From assembly GCA_031216445.1 (NCBI GenBank), contig CM062216.1, forward strand, positions 3,717,501 through 3,781,500: 64,000 bases of DNA, in the 5' to 3' direction. Made by a program: the position numbers and the translations under genes. The notes under the pieces are model-generated. The model saw only the letters and a list, made by a program, of their open reading frames with translations. It was not told where the DNA came from and searched no databases. Of this stretch, positions 36,108-47,465 are shown in pieces. Each line of letters begins with the position of its first letter. Within the stretch, counting starts at the first letter, position 1. This DNA comes from Lateolabrax maculatus (lineage: Eukaryota; Chordata; Actinopteri; Acropomatiformes; Lateolabracidae).

Positions 36108-36544
36108 TGTGCAAGAGGGGGAAAAAATTAAATAGTGTTTCTAGATGAAACCAAGTGATGAATGCAAATACAATCTACAGAACCCTTATATCCCTATTGG
36201 CAGGACAGTGTGGTTTGTCAGAGCCTTCTTTATCTGCTACCACTATTATAATTAAGGTTTGGTTTAGGCACCAGAACAGCTTAGTTAAGGTTAAGGAGAC
36301 CTTGAGAAGAACTACTTTGTTAAGTGTCCTGGTCATGGTTAAAATAAACCATTATTGAGTGTGGTCTCAAAGTCACACACTTTGTTGATCTATATATCCA
36401 CCCCAACCTCATCCATACAAAGTGTTGTGGCTCTGTAACAATGTCTGATAGACAAGAGTCAAAATTCACTAACCACTACAGATTTGTTAAATATAAAGAT
36501 AGGTCAAACGTCAGTTGCTGTGTCACTATTACTGCACCTAGAAC

Positions 36545-36600
36545 AACAAACCACCTATAGCAACACCCTAGCAACCCCCTAGTAACACCCCAAACATCAG
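36545..36600. repeat. Short tandem repeat of TAGCAACACCC-like units
   Basis: Four imperfect 11- to 12-bp units: TAGCAACACCC, TAGCAACCCCC, TAGTAACACCC and a decayed neighbour. Confidence 0.6.
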
Positions 36601-37328
36601 CCCCTAAGGCCTTGTTCAGACCAGCTGCAGCCCTCTCATTCATGTAACCAGTCTGGCCACGCAGTGGGGCTGTCAACGCAGGGGGCTCTGGCAAAACAAC
36701 ACTGGGTTAGTCTTTAAATGCATTCATATGTCACTCCAACTGGACTTCCTGGACCTAGATTACATTGTCTCATCAGTACTTGCAGCCACATGCCTCCATC
36801 AGTGCAGCCCCCTGCATTGCTTGAGCACCTTAACTGCTTCACATCTGGTACACTGTGAGACTTTTTTGGCATGGAATCAAAACATAGTAATAAATCAAAC
36901 TAAGATGCAAACACGAGTACTTTGAAAGACTGATGAATTATCAGCTCTGTTGTGCTTGAGTTATGCCTGCTTTGACATTTTGACGTTGTTAACCTTAATA
37001 AATAAGATAACCTGGTTTGTGTGTTGACATGACTGTTGGAATAATCAAAATGCCTCATTTAACTGATAATCAAGTTATCAGAGTGCATGTAACATGCTGA
37101 ATGAAAATTATTAATAGGTTTGGATCATTGTTTGTCCAGGGTGGGTTTGGTGACATACTGTAGCAAATGTCAAAGTTTCACAAGCAACCTGCAACGACAC
37201 TGAACTGCCAGGTTTAGATAAGTTTAAGTCTGGGTTGAAGTCATATGTTCAGGTAGAAGTTAGGAAATAAATTGTAGGCAATATTGTGAGTTCAGCTATG
37301 GTCCTCACAAGTATAGTAAGGTTTGCAG
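36601..37328. other. Intergenic stretch
   Basis: No gene found. Confidence 0.35.
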
Positions 37329-37335
37329 GTGTGTG

Positions 37336-37406
<71 letters not shown>
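37329..37406. repeat. (GT)n microsatellite
   Basis: About 39 GT units with two TTTG interruptions, the longest GT array in the window. Confidence 0.95.
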
Positions 37407-37407
<1 letters not shown>

Positions 37408-38156
37408 TCAGTGGAGTGGGAGGGGCCAACCACAGCACCTGCAACTCAGCACCTAGGAGTAGACAGACAGAGGAGTGTACGTGGACAGGAAAGAAGGAGG
37501 ACATATGGAGATGTAAGGATATACCAGAATGAATGACAAACCAGAGGGACGGTAACCGAGCTGTGGACTACCACCGACTCCTCTTAGCTCCCAATTCTTC
37601 TACTTTATGTGAGTTGCTATTCCCATCTTCAGGAGAGGCTTCTAAACCCTGCAACATGGTGGAATACACTGAGCAATGTATTATTTTCAGTAACATGTTT
37701 ATTGGCCAGATTCTCCCTCATACTCACCAGACCACACTCTGCAAGTGCTAGATGTAACTTCACTTCCACTTGTGGTTTTAGTGTAGTTGCGGATGAAGAC
37801 TGTGGATCATGGATTCCCCCTTGTGAGGAAATGGGGACTAAAAGGTGAGACGTAAGTTTAAGTTTTTCCTTTCCAATTTGCCAAGAAGGCATATTATTAA
37901 CTGGCCCCATGCAAGCACAGACCTCTCCAAGTGCTGCTTTAGCATCTGAACACATATCCTGTCTCTGACAGAGGTATAACAGAGGTCACCAGGACAGTGG
38001 ACGTTGAATGCGGTTTCACAAGGCGGTTTTGTTGCTTCAAGGCTGAATTCAGGAGTTTTGGAGTAAAGAGGCTGGAAATTGATCTGGAAACCTGTTGAAG
38101 TCAACCACAGCTGGAAAGAGACATCATCCGTTTCAAACAGGTGAGTCTATAGCATT

Positions 38157-38828
38157 CATTGGTGTGGTCTGTAAGTACATACAGTATATTCAAGTACTGT
38201 TCTTAAATACGATTTTAGGTACTTGTACTTTACCTGAGTATTTCCATTTTATTCCACTTTATACTTATCTGACAGCTATAGATACTAGTTACTATGAAGA
38301 GTTTTTTTTTTAGATTAAGATTTCTCTCTTACACACACACACAACATATATGTATATATATTCTGTATATACTGCGCACACACAAATGTAAATACTGTTT
38401 ATAGAAGCCTATAACATCCAATAGCAACTGTTAGCAATTGCACCAAAGTGAATTTTCCCCTCTGGACTTCTTAACGCACATGGTTTAATTCCAATAAAAA
38501 ATAAAAATTAAAAGGATAAAGGACCCCTAGGTTGGGAACACTGGACTAAACTAGCTAACTGTATATAAAGTAGTTAAAACTAACTCCACCTGGAGCAGCT
38601 ACAGGAGTGAAATGCTGCTCCAACATTGATGCATCAGTATTTACAATGTCATATATAATAATATATCAGTCACAGGAGATATTTTACTGGAGAACAAATA
38701 CGATTTGATACTTGAAGTACATTGCTACTCGTACTTCCGTACTTTTTTGAATGCAGGACCTTTACTTGTAAATTAGTATTTTTACATTTTTGCATTTGTA
38801 CTTTTACCTAATACTTCTTCCACTGCTG
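38157..38828 (-). mobile_element. Teleost non-autonomous repeat with GGTGG..GTAC ends, minus copy
   Basis: Left part: TTCAAGTACTGTTCTTAAAT, then GTACTTGTACTTTACCTGAGT, then ACTAGTTACT. Right part: TTTACTTGTAAATTAGTATT, then GTACTTTTACCTAATACTTC, then TTCCACTGCTG. This is the reverse complement of the layout at 46156-46888 (AAGTACAGTACTTGAGTAAA...GTTACATTCCATCAC). I associate it with an abundant AGTACTT-rich fish repeat with CAGTGGTGGA-type ends. No ORF and no clear target duplication. Confidence 0.65.
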
Positions 38829-40298
38829 CATAAATCTGCATGAACTACAAAAGACAAAAGACAAACACTTTGGTTAGTTGTCACAAAACAACCTCAAAAA
38901 CGTAACTTAAATATTTAGCAAATCGTATTTCAGAAAGAGGAGAATAAACTGTGGCTTTTTTGTTTTGTTAGTTTTTTTTTTTTTTTTAAATCTACCACAC
39001 AATTTTAGACCCAATTATTGGTGTATTGTAAGTAGACTCAGCAGGTATTTATTGGGGACAGGAACCATATCAAGTTGGGTTTTCAAATGATGACTGATAA
39101 GTGCTCGCTTTTGCCAACAAATAAAATGCTTAATTCGCTGAAAAAAAAAAAACTCCACTACAGCTGTCATTGTCATGAAAGTTGTTGTGGAGTCTTCAGT
39201 TTTTTCACACAAACACAAAATCAGTTTCTGAATACATTTGAGGCGAGAAATATGGCCATACAGTTTGATAAGCATTATTTATGCTTATATGTACAATCCT
39301 TGATTTCAATAGATATTCAAGGCAGCGAGGCATGTTCTCTGAAACACTCCCTAATAGTTCTCTAACTGATCCACCTTCAGCTCGAGGGACTGAAGCAGCA
39401 CTTTGGTGAGCTGGTCTGTTTCTGCTGTGATCACCCACGTTTTCTGACTGTCTGTCAGTTTCATCCAGAGCAAAATATCTCAACTATTAGTCAGATTGCC
39501 AATACATTTTATACAATATAATAATATACTTGTGTCTATTCCAGCCCAGTAGCCCTCAGAAATGGATGTTCAGTATCAACCCTCTGCCTGCTGATGATTA
39601 GGATATTGATAGTCTCCAGATGGGTACTGGTGATATCCTGACCTGTAGCACCATCATCATTACATACTATATATCCCCTTTTACACAAAAATATCAAAAC
39701 CTATTGAGCAGGTTGCCATGAAATTTACATGGAACATTTCCACAGGAAGAACCTTTCTCCAGCACCACCCTCAGATCAAACTTTGGGTGGTGAGGAGCTA
39801 ACAGGCTGCCATCACACAACACGTTTCAGCCAGGATTTTCAGTCATTTTATGTTCAACTGAAGGAACTCGATTTGCTGCACGATTTGCAGATTCTTTCGA
39901 AGTGGTCAAAGTACAGTTGGATAAATAGAACAGTGGTCAATGTTTCATCACTGAATAAAAGCAAGCACACACTGCCATTACAAACTGCTGGCTGTGAGTT
40001 TTCATTTGTCCTTCTTGGAGGCAGGGGGTTTATGGTGTGTGGCTGTATGCAACAGCTTTCATCCTCAGGTATGTCCATGCCCATGTCCAGACAATAGTAT
40101 CTGCAGTGACCACAGACGGTATGAAATTCAAATGTATTGATTATTTATTTTAAAGCACAACAAATTAAGAAAGGAAATAATTATTTTGCCATAAAGAAAG
40201 GTGTATTTAGATGAAGATGGAAGTAGATGCTGAAATATTTCACTGGACCAGTATGAGCTTTAACTTTCTGGTAGTGCTAGATATCAGAGGATTACTTA
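38829..40298. other. Intergenic stretch
   Basis: No gene recognised. A minus-strand frame of about 90 codons near 39205-39483 has no familiar motif. Homopolymers lie at about 38972-38985 (T) and 39140-39151 (A). Confidence 0.4.
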
Positions 40299-40803
40299 AA
40301 GGGATAGTTGTGATTTTTTTGTGTGTGGTTGTATGTATATTGTACTCATCTATAATCAGTGTATTACCTACAGTAGATGACAGTCAGTGTGCCCCCAGTT
40401 TGGAGAAGCTGACAGCTGTTCCTGCACAGACCCTCAGCAACTTACTGCTGTGGACGGGGTCAGCAGCAAAACAGATTATAGCCACTTAAAAAAAGCTTTA
40501 CTTTGTTGTCAGACAGCCCTTTCTGACAGGGAACTGAAGCCATTATAGCACTCTCTTCACAGCCAACAGACTCCTTTGAGAGAAACAGTAATTTCACATT
40601 ACAGACCACAGGAGTTGTCGGTCTGCCACTGCCTTGTTACACGTCGTAACACATTAGTTCAGATCCGAACTCATATGTGAAAACACCAAAGTCCAGTCAA
40701 GGCAACAATACACCAGCAACTTCTGTGTTTTGCGAGGTAAAATCACTGTTTTTCTCAAAGGAGTCTGGTAGCCCCACTTCAAAAAATGGTCGTACTATCC
40801 CTT
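40299..40803. mobile_element. Tc1/mariner-type MITE
   Basis: The left end AAGGGATAGT and the right end ACTATCCCTT are exact inverted repeats, and each is bordered by TA (40297-40298 and 40804-40805), giving a 505-bp element. A TA target duplication points to the Tc1/mariner superfamily. No ORF of note inside. Confidence 0.7.
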
Positions 40804-40807
40804 TAGG

Positions 40808-40945
40808 TCAGCAGAGGTCAGCTTCTGGGCACCTAGGATAATCTGTACCAATTTCATGGCAATCTGTCCATTAGTTGTTGAGATATTTCATTGAAAACCA
40901 GAGGAAGGGTCAGGGGATAACTGTGATTCATCCTCTGAGGACTGT
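40808..40945 (+). repeat. MITE-like repeat, internal fragment
   Basis: Contains CAATTTCATGGCAATCTGTCC, TTGTTGAGATATTTCA and TCATCCTCTGAGGAC, shared with the copies at 28171-28610 and 41578-42008. It directly abuts the Tc1-type MITE. Confidence 0.6.
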
Positions 40946-41577
40946 GTAGTTTTGTACAAAATTTCCAGACCGTTTATTTTGAGCCCACATGACACAACAA
41001 AAGGAACACAAGCAATTTGGATTGTTTTTGTGCACCACAAGCAACAAAATGGCTGCTCCGCCGCACCCCCTCCCACTGAAAGGCAGTCAAACACAGAGCG
41101 TCTAGGAAGTCGATACTCAGCATCACTTCAAAGTTGTATAGAGTCTACATCAAAAGGGACAAAGGGATCCAAACAATAATCAGTTAGCTCAGCGTATCAC
41201 GTCTGCATGAAATCGAGAAAGAGGGAGAGCGAAAGTGAGCGAGAAGAAGAAAAGAAACAATAAAACAATGTGGTTTAGTTTCTGTTTGCTCAGCTGCTGT
41301 AAAAACTTGCCCCGGGGCCAGAAGGCAATCAGGAGCTGACATGGTGCCAGTTTGCATGCCAGCTGAAACAGTTAAATTGATCTTTTTAACTCTTGTGTTG
41401 GTGGATAATTTCCATCATTTTGACCCCTAATTTCCTTTTTGCTGGTTATATATAACGTTGGTTACTTATAATCTATAAAGTAGTAGATATGAGAAGACTC
41501 TCATATGTGTCTGCTAAATATGCAACTAGAGCCAGCAGGCAATTAGCTTAGCTTAGCATTAAGGCCAGGTTGTGTTC

Positions 41578-42008
41578 TGTCTACAGTCATGCTAGTGGCT
41601 CTCTGAGGCTGCATTTAGACCAGTGGTGCTTTGAGCTAAATAACATGCTCACAGTTACAATGTTAACATTCCGATGTCTAGCTGGTATAAAGTTTACCAT
41701 GTTCACCATCTTAGATCAGCAGTTTTGCATGCTAACAAGTGGAACTGATGGGAATATCATTATTTATCTCATAGGTGTTGATGGTGAGATATTTCATTCA
41801 ATAAATTGAAAACTTTGACCCGCTAGTGGCGCAACAGGAAGTGTCAATCGATTATCAAGGTCTCAAGAATTCATCCTCTGGGTACCATGGATATATGTAG
41901 CAAATTTCATGGTATCCAACAGTTGTGATATTTCAGTCTCGACCAAAGAGAGTGGACAAATCAACAGTCCAACAAAGAGCCACACCACTCGCATGGCTAA
42001 AAAAAATC
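41578..42008 (+). mobile_element. MITE-like repeat copy, near full length
   Basis: The left end GTCTACAGTCATGCTAGTGG and the right end CCACACCACTCGCATGGCTA form an imperfect inverted repeat (GCCATGCGAGTGG against TCATGCTAGTGG). The interior carries TTCACCATCTTAG, GATATTTCA and GACCAAAGAGAGTGGAC phrases of the family. No ORF. Confidence 0.65.
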
Positions 42009-42244
42009 CATCTTACAGCACCTCTAAAGCTGACATATTATTATTATTATTATGTTATATCTCATTTGTTTAATCCACACAAAAGTGTGTAAGAATTACA
42101 CGTTATGGATTTACGGGGGCGTTATGTACTGGAACTATTTCTCACCAGGCAAAATCATACTGGCTCAGCCTGCCAAAGCCCTGCACCATAACACACACCC
42201 ACATATCCATTGGCCTGACCTCCTATATGTTTCTTTTTGTTTCT

Positions 42245-42450
42245 AACACACACACACACACACACGCACGCGCACACACACACACACACAGTCTGATGTG
42301 ACATACACACACGGTAACCTGAGCATGTGTGCATCCACAGCATATGGACTCTATTGAATTACACTGAAATATTAATAGTGTCATGGGTGGATGGATAGGT
42401 GCTCAGACACATACACACACACACACTCTCACACACACACACACACATTA
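42245..42450. repeat. CA microsatellites
   Basis: A (CA)n tract at 42245-42290 with ACGCACGCGC in the middle, and CA tracts at about 42409-42448. They lie 230-430 bp before the PRR15L start codon. Confidence 0.9.
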
Positions 42451-42644
42451 TAACAAACACATAGAAAAACACTAAGATACTCGTATAAAGACAGAGACAG
42501 GTGCACCTACATACATGCAGTGTTTGTGTTTTACAGTTAATTGTTTTTAATCCCAACAGTTTAACAAACGTTTATTTTTTCTCTTACCCAGCCTTCTTCT
42601 TTTTTTAATTTTAACCTTCTTTTTGTCCGTTTTTTTCTTTCCTC

Positions 42645-42646
42645 AG
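42645..42646 (+). other. Splice acceptor before the PRR15L coding exon
   Basis: A long pyrimidine tract (TTTTTTTCTTTCCTCAG) ends in AG at 42645-42646, 29 bases before the ATG. This implies that at least one untranslated exon lies upstream. Confidence 0.7.
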
Positions 42647-42675
42647 TTCTCCATCCATCCCACCATTCTGCCATC

Positions 42676-43038
42676 ATGGCGGAGCCGTCTCCAGGCTGGT
42701 GGAAGCTGACTTTTCTGAGAAGAAAAAAATCCCAGCCCAAGGTTCTGTATGAAATCCCTGCAGAGTTTGTTTCCAACGCTGCCAGTGGTCAGCACGGCTC
42801 CAGCGCAGCCTCCGGAGCCGACGTCCACCCAGAGGACATGGTGCACGACCCTCAGCTGGATGCCCGTCTGGAGAGGATTGTGGATAAAACAACAGCCAAC
42901 AAGGGGCGCCACGTCAAGGTGTCTCACTCTGGGAGGTTTAAGGAGAAGAAGAAAGTGCGAGCCACACTGGCGGAGAACCCAGAGATGTTTCCAGGGGGTG
43001 ACCCATCAAGGGATAAGAACCAGAGGGCTGGGAAGTGA
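42676..43038 (+). CDS. prr15l: Proline-rich protein 15-like (PRR15L)
   Basis: A 120-residue intact reading frame. It opens MAEPSPGWWKLTFLRRKKS, continues QPKVLYEIPAEF, and later has LDARLERIVDKTT, HVKVSHSGRFKEKKKVRATL and AENPEMF. These blocks match vertebrate PRR15L in order: an N-terminal WWKLTFLRKKKS..PKVLYEIP block, a middle RLEKIVDK block and the SGRFKEKKKVRATLAENP signature also present in PRR15. The mammalian protein is about 100 residues, so the extra length is in the variable linker between the first and second blocks. The ATG has a good context (ATCATGG) and the whole coding sequence is in one exon, with an upstream splice acceptor. No signal peptide or membrane segment; very basic. 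The family is conserved, but its biochemical role is not established; PRR15 has been linked to epithelial and trophoblast cells. Confidence 0.93.
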   Translation: MAEPSPGWWKLTFLRRKKSQPKVLYEIPAEFVSNAASGQHGSSAASGADVHPEDMVHDPQLDARLERIVDKTTANKGRHVKVSHSGRFKEKKKVRATLAENPEMFPGGDPSRDKNQRAGK

Positions 43039-43250
43039 CAGGACACACAAATATTCTAAAACTGAAAAGTAATGTACACACGTAGATAAACATATAAAAA
43101 CATTCAATCACATATGCATTCATAGGGAAAGTTAAAACTTGGCGTTTATAGCTTTCTGCCGCGTTGCCAGTTGATGGAGCTGTAATATCTAAAAGTAGGG
43201 AAACTCTGAGGTTAATATCTTCTTTGAAGGACAATTTTCCTAAGAAAATG
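43039..43250 (+). other. Presumed PRR15L 3' untranslated region
   Basis: AT-rich sequence after the stop codon. No canonical AATAAA was noticed close by, so the 3' end is not located. Confidence 0.35.
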
Positions 43251-43470
43251 TTTTACCCCTAAGACACTCATCGGAATGAGTGACATTAAGCCTCTAACTT
43301 CTGGAAAATAGTGTATAATTCTATAGAAAAGTTTGAGGTTTTCCCATTAGCTTCAATACGAGAAACATCTAGTGGCCACTTAAGGAACTCCATCTTGAGG
43401 CACTAGTTTCAGCTGTGGTGGTTGCTGCTTCATCCACCTGCTGTTGATAATAGGACAGCATTGGTTTAAG
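43251..43470 (+). repeat. Dispersed repeat fragment
   Basis: Contains TCTAGTGGCCACTTAAGGAAC, then CTTGAGGCACTAG and GCTGTGGTGGTTGCTGCTT, phrases I associate with a common teleost repeat. No ORF. Confidence 0.45.
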
Positions 43471-46155
43471 GGATTGATCCTACAATTTTTTCAGTACAAG
43501 ATCATTTACAACTAGTCCACTGGATTGTCTAGGTGCGCCAAGATCAAACCTGTGACCTTTCGGTTACTGGACGGATTATCTAATTAGTAGACAAACACAG
43601 CTGTATAAGACATACAGTTTTGGACCTCATGTAAGACTGTGACTGTAAAGAGATGTATTGTAAAGTCAGGATGGCAAAAATATTTACAAAAAGTAAAGTA
43701 AAATCTACTTTTGAAAAAAGACACACACACAAAAATCATTTATTTGACAAGCACATTACCAGCGTCTACAAAGAAACACTCACAAGTATTAATTTGAGCA
43801 GTAGTTCAAAGTAGTAGTTCCTGGATTTATTTCTTAAAAGGTTGGATCACCCAAATTGCACTATAACATATCTTCCCAAAAATTCTTCTGCAACTCCAAC
43901 ACAATAGAGAGTGCTCTAAAGGCCTTGTCACACTAGCATTTAACACATTCAAATATATTCCAATGAAACTGCCATGATTAATGGATTTGCTCATAGGAGG
44001 AAGTCAATCCAAGCCTCAAGTTTAAATTTAGTGAACTTTGAGACATTAATAGACCATTTTGAAATATCAAAGTAGGAACAGCACATGTGGAATGATGAAA
44101 CATTAATAATGGCTGCATTGGGTGGAACAATCCCAAGGACAGGTACTGTTCAATAGGACACTTGATTGAATGGAGCAATTGCTAATGTTATTATTTACAC
44201 TTGCCTGTCCTGCTTTGTCAAGTCAAAATGTCTGCAGCAAAAAGGGTCTATTCGCACCATTAACAAGCTGCCTTAACTTTTGAGGCAATGGAACCGGAGA
44301 TTGTAAAATGGAGGTAGCATAGTTTGCTTGCTGTGTTGTTCATCTTTATTTAACGTCCTCTGTCGGATTATACACTGCTCAAGAAGACAAATGGTTTGCA
44401 GACAATTATGAGACAGGAGTTGATGGTATGAATATGCCGTTTGGATAAACTGTTTCCTGTAACTAGCAGTTACCAAGCTTGACAGAGCTCAGAGAGCTCT
44501 TCAATAGAGCTCTTTATTGGGTGAAATGATGTGCAATCCTGAGTCAAACTACCCTGTACATAAACCCCCAGTCTAGGGCTCCAGGCCTTCAAGGACCCTG
44601 AAAGCTCCAGGTTTACTGTGTGTCAGATTTTACTTTTGCAACAGCTTTTTTATCTTGTAAAACCTACTGAAACATTTTGTCTGGGTTGAATACTGATATT
44701 CTGCCTTACCTTTCAAAATAAGTGCAGTAACATCCTGTGACTGTGACATGTTAGCTGGGACACTAAAACATATTTACCTTTTTTTTATGTCCATGTCTTG
44801 TAATGATACTTGATATAGAGCAATGAATATTTTGCAAAATATGCAATTTAACTGGAATTGCTTTATTAGTCCAACTGGGGGCGCTATGGATCTTTAGGCT
44901 ACATCAGTGAGTGTTTACTGAAAATGACTTGCAGCGTGGTTTGGGTGAAATCAACATACCAGCAGTAGTATCTATCTCCACACCCTCTATACTGGCATGG
45001 ATTTAAAAGACAAACAGACTGCATGGCTACAATATAACCACATCCAAACAGCACAACCTGCACATGTTGTTGCCAGTAAAACCCAGTAGATGGCAGGATT
45101 GCTCTACCCAGAAACCTCATATTTGACAGATTGTTCATTCAAACACTCCGCTACTCTGTTTTTTTGCATGAAAGTTTGGTTTAGAGGCTTTTGTAGATAA
45201 ATTTCAATTTATTTTACAGCATCTGAATTATACTCAACATCCAATCAATAGATAAACTGCAGACTGGCTCTTTAGTACCACTTTAGATTGTGAGTGAAAT
45301 AAATGTTAAAATGTTGATACTCTATTCCTCTCCTGTGCTAAAATGCTCCCACTGTTGCTGTAATAATTTCAGTTTGATTTGTCAATTGTGCAAAATAAAT
45401 ATTTTTTTTGTAAATTAATTGTATGAATAAAATATGTCCAAAATATATTTTAAAAGTAAATTATTTGTTCCTGCAATTATATTTTAGACACATTTACATG
45501 CAAAGTGTAACAGCTAACAGCAATGCAAACAGATTTTAAAAGATGACAGAATGTTCATTAAGAGTTTAAAACTATAACACTGCCTGCAGAGAGTTGCTAT
45601 GGTCAGGTTAAACCACAAGGGAGTGCCCTCATGCCATCTACAAACCTCATCGAGCCCTCTTCTCCAGGCATCACAATGAAAACGTGATCCTGTTTAATGA
45701 CAGGATGCCGTCTAGTGGTCAGAGGCACAAGTACACATTACATAAAATAATTCAGCTATATAAAGGATATATTTTATTATATATACATAAGTAGTTTATG
45801 GGTTCATTGTAGGGTCACAATTACTCAAAATTAAGGGGATGATCAACCAAAAAAAAAAAAAAAGTCATTATTTATGTGTAAAATAAAGAAGATGAAACAA
45901 TTAAGATTTTAATTTTAGTTAGGAGACTATAGTAGAAAGTAAGATTCATTAACTGAGGGGGGATCAGTAAGATGATCAATGATCAATCATATGAACAACT
46001 ATAACTTTGTTTGCTTGCTACACAATTGCATAATGTAAAAAAAAATCCAGTTACTTAACACAGAGAATCTACTTTAATATGTGATGAACTCATGTTACAT
46101 TTCTAAAAAGTAAACTGAGTTTTACTAGTTTATAAAATTATATAAAAAGTAGTAT
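43471..46155. other. AT-rich intergenic stretch between PRR15L and the NLR gene
   Basis: No gene found. 45360-45480 is extremely AT-rich. Short phrases such as TGGGGGCGCTATGG near 44876 look repeat-derived. Confidence 0.4.
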
Positions 46156-46888
46156 GAGTGGTGGTCAGTTACCTTCAGTAAAAGTACTAACACTATACTG
46201 TTAAATACTCCATTACAATTAAAAATCCTGCATTAAAAATGTTACTGAAGTAAAGTTATGTCAGTATAATCAGGAAAATAAAACTCATACAACTAGAATG
46301 AAAATAAATCCCCCCCAAAAAACTATTATATAGTATATCATTAGATTTCTATAACTCATGAAAACTCAAAAGCAGGATTCTACTGTTGTAGTTGGTTAAG
46401 GTAGAGCTCTTTTTAAAAAAAAATTTTTTATGATGATTATTTTTATTATAGATAAATCTGCTGATTATTTTCTCCATCAATCGATTGATCGATTGTTTGG
46501 TTTGTAAAAAATCTGGAACTAGTGGGAAATGCCATCACAGTTACCCAGAGCCTCAAGTGACATACAACAGTCCAAACCTAAAAATGATTTAAAAATACAT
46601 TAAAATAATCAAAATAAAAAGTAGCAAATCCACATATTTGTGAAGCTAGAGCCATGAAACGACCATTTTTCCATGAAGCACTTTTTATGCTTTGTGTGCA
46701 CAAATCTTAATTTGTAGAGTAACTGGTAACTAAAGTGAAATAAGTAAAAAGTACAATATTTCCCTCTGAAATGGCATGGAGTAGCAGTATAAAGTTGCAT
46801 GAAATGGAAATACCCAAGTAAAGTACCCTAAAAATGTTTACCTAAGTACAGTACTTGAGTAAATCTATTTAGTTACATTCCATCACTC
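46156..46888 (+). mobile_element. Teleost AGTACTT-rich non-autonomous repeat, plus copy
   Basis: Left end GAGTGGTGGTCAGTTACC; right end CTTGAGTAAATCTATTTAG, then TTACATTCCATCACTC. The interior has CAGTAAAAGTACTAACAC, TACTCCATTACAATT and AAGTACAATATTTCCCTCTG, continuing AAATGGCATGGAGTAG. It is the same family as 38157-38828 in opposite orientation. Its right end is only 17 bp from the NLR stop codon, so it would form most of that gene's 3' untranslated region. On the minus strand it supplies AATAAA at 46442-46447. Confidence 0.65.
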
Positions 46889-46905
46889 TTTCTCTACACT
46901 GGAGC

Positions 46906-47465
46906 TTATTCTCCCTCCTCAAACTGACATAAAGACACTGAAGAACCCAACACAAGCCTTGTCTGAAACCTGAACGCAGGATAGAGAGGTTCAGTGAATG
47001 TGGTGTTGAAGGTGTGGAGGTGGATCAGTGTATCAGAGGAGACTTTGTAAAATGACAGAATGCCAGCAGGCCAGTCCAGATACACCGCTACTCTGCCACA
47101 GTCAAAGGAGGAGGGGATGCCCCGTATGCCTGTTGTTCTCTTGTTATGACAGGCAGAGTAACCATTAACAGAACAAAAGAGACCCCAGGACTTGTCATTC
47201 TCGCTAAGACAACCGCAGTCATGCTCTCCTTTCCTTCTGATTCCTTTGTATGTCACCCCTACATTTACCCATCCTTTCCACTCCACCTCCCAGTAACAGC
47301 GCCCAGTCAAACCGTCTCTACACAGAACCTGCTTCCAGTGGTGAAATCTCTCTGGATGATCAGGGAAAGGCTGCTCCTCATTCATTTCTGTCACTGTTCT
47401 GTTTTCCTCAGACAGACTGAGCTTTCTGTGTGCTGTGTTTGGGTCCAGTGTGAGTTCACAGGCAT
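46906..47465 (-). CDS. NLR exon 12: B30.2 (PRY-SPRY) domain
   Basis: Exon 12 opens in phase after a TTTCTCCCCTTCAG acceptor and ends at TAA (46908-46906). The PRY half has ACELTLDPNTAHRKLSLSEE. The SPRY half has GRCYWEVEWKGWVNVGVTY, NDKSWGLFC, RVAVYLDWPAGILSFY and EPLYPAFRF, all diagnostic B30.2 landmarks. Length about 186 residues is full for the family. B30.2 domains in fish NLRs and TRIMs are presumed recognition modules. Confidence 0.93.

Noticed and set aside
37292..37536. Several overlapping frames across the long GT array
   Set aside because: All are low-complexity translations in opposite or shifted frames.
39205..39483. Minus-strand frame of 92 codons with non-repetitive composition
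   Set aside because: No recognisable domain, no splice context and no neighbouring exons. Kept only as an unassigned stretch; a protein search would decide.
42560..42930. Minus-strand frames overlapping PRR15L
   Set aside because: They are antisense shadows of the conserved PRR15L coding sequence.
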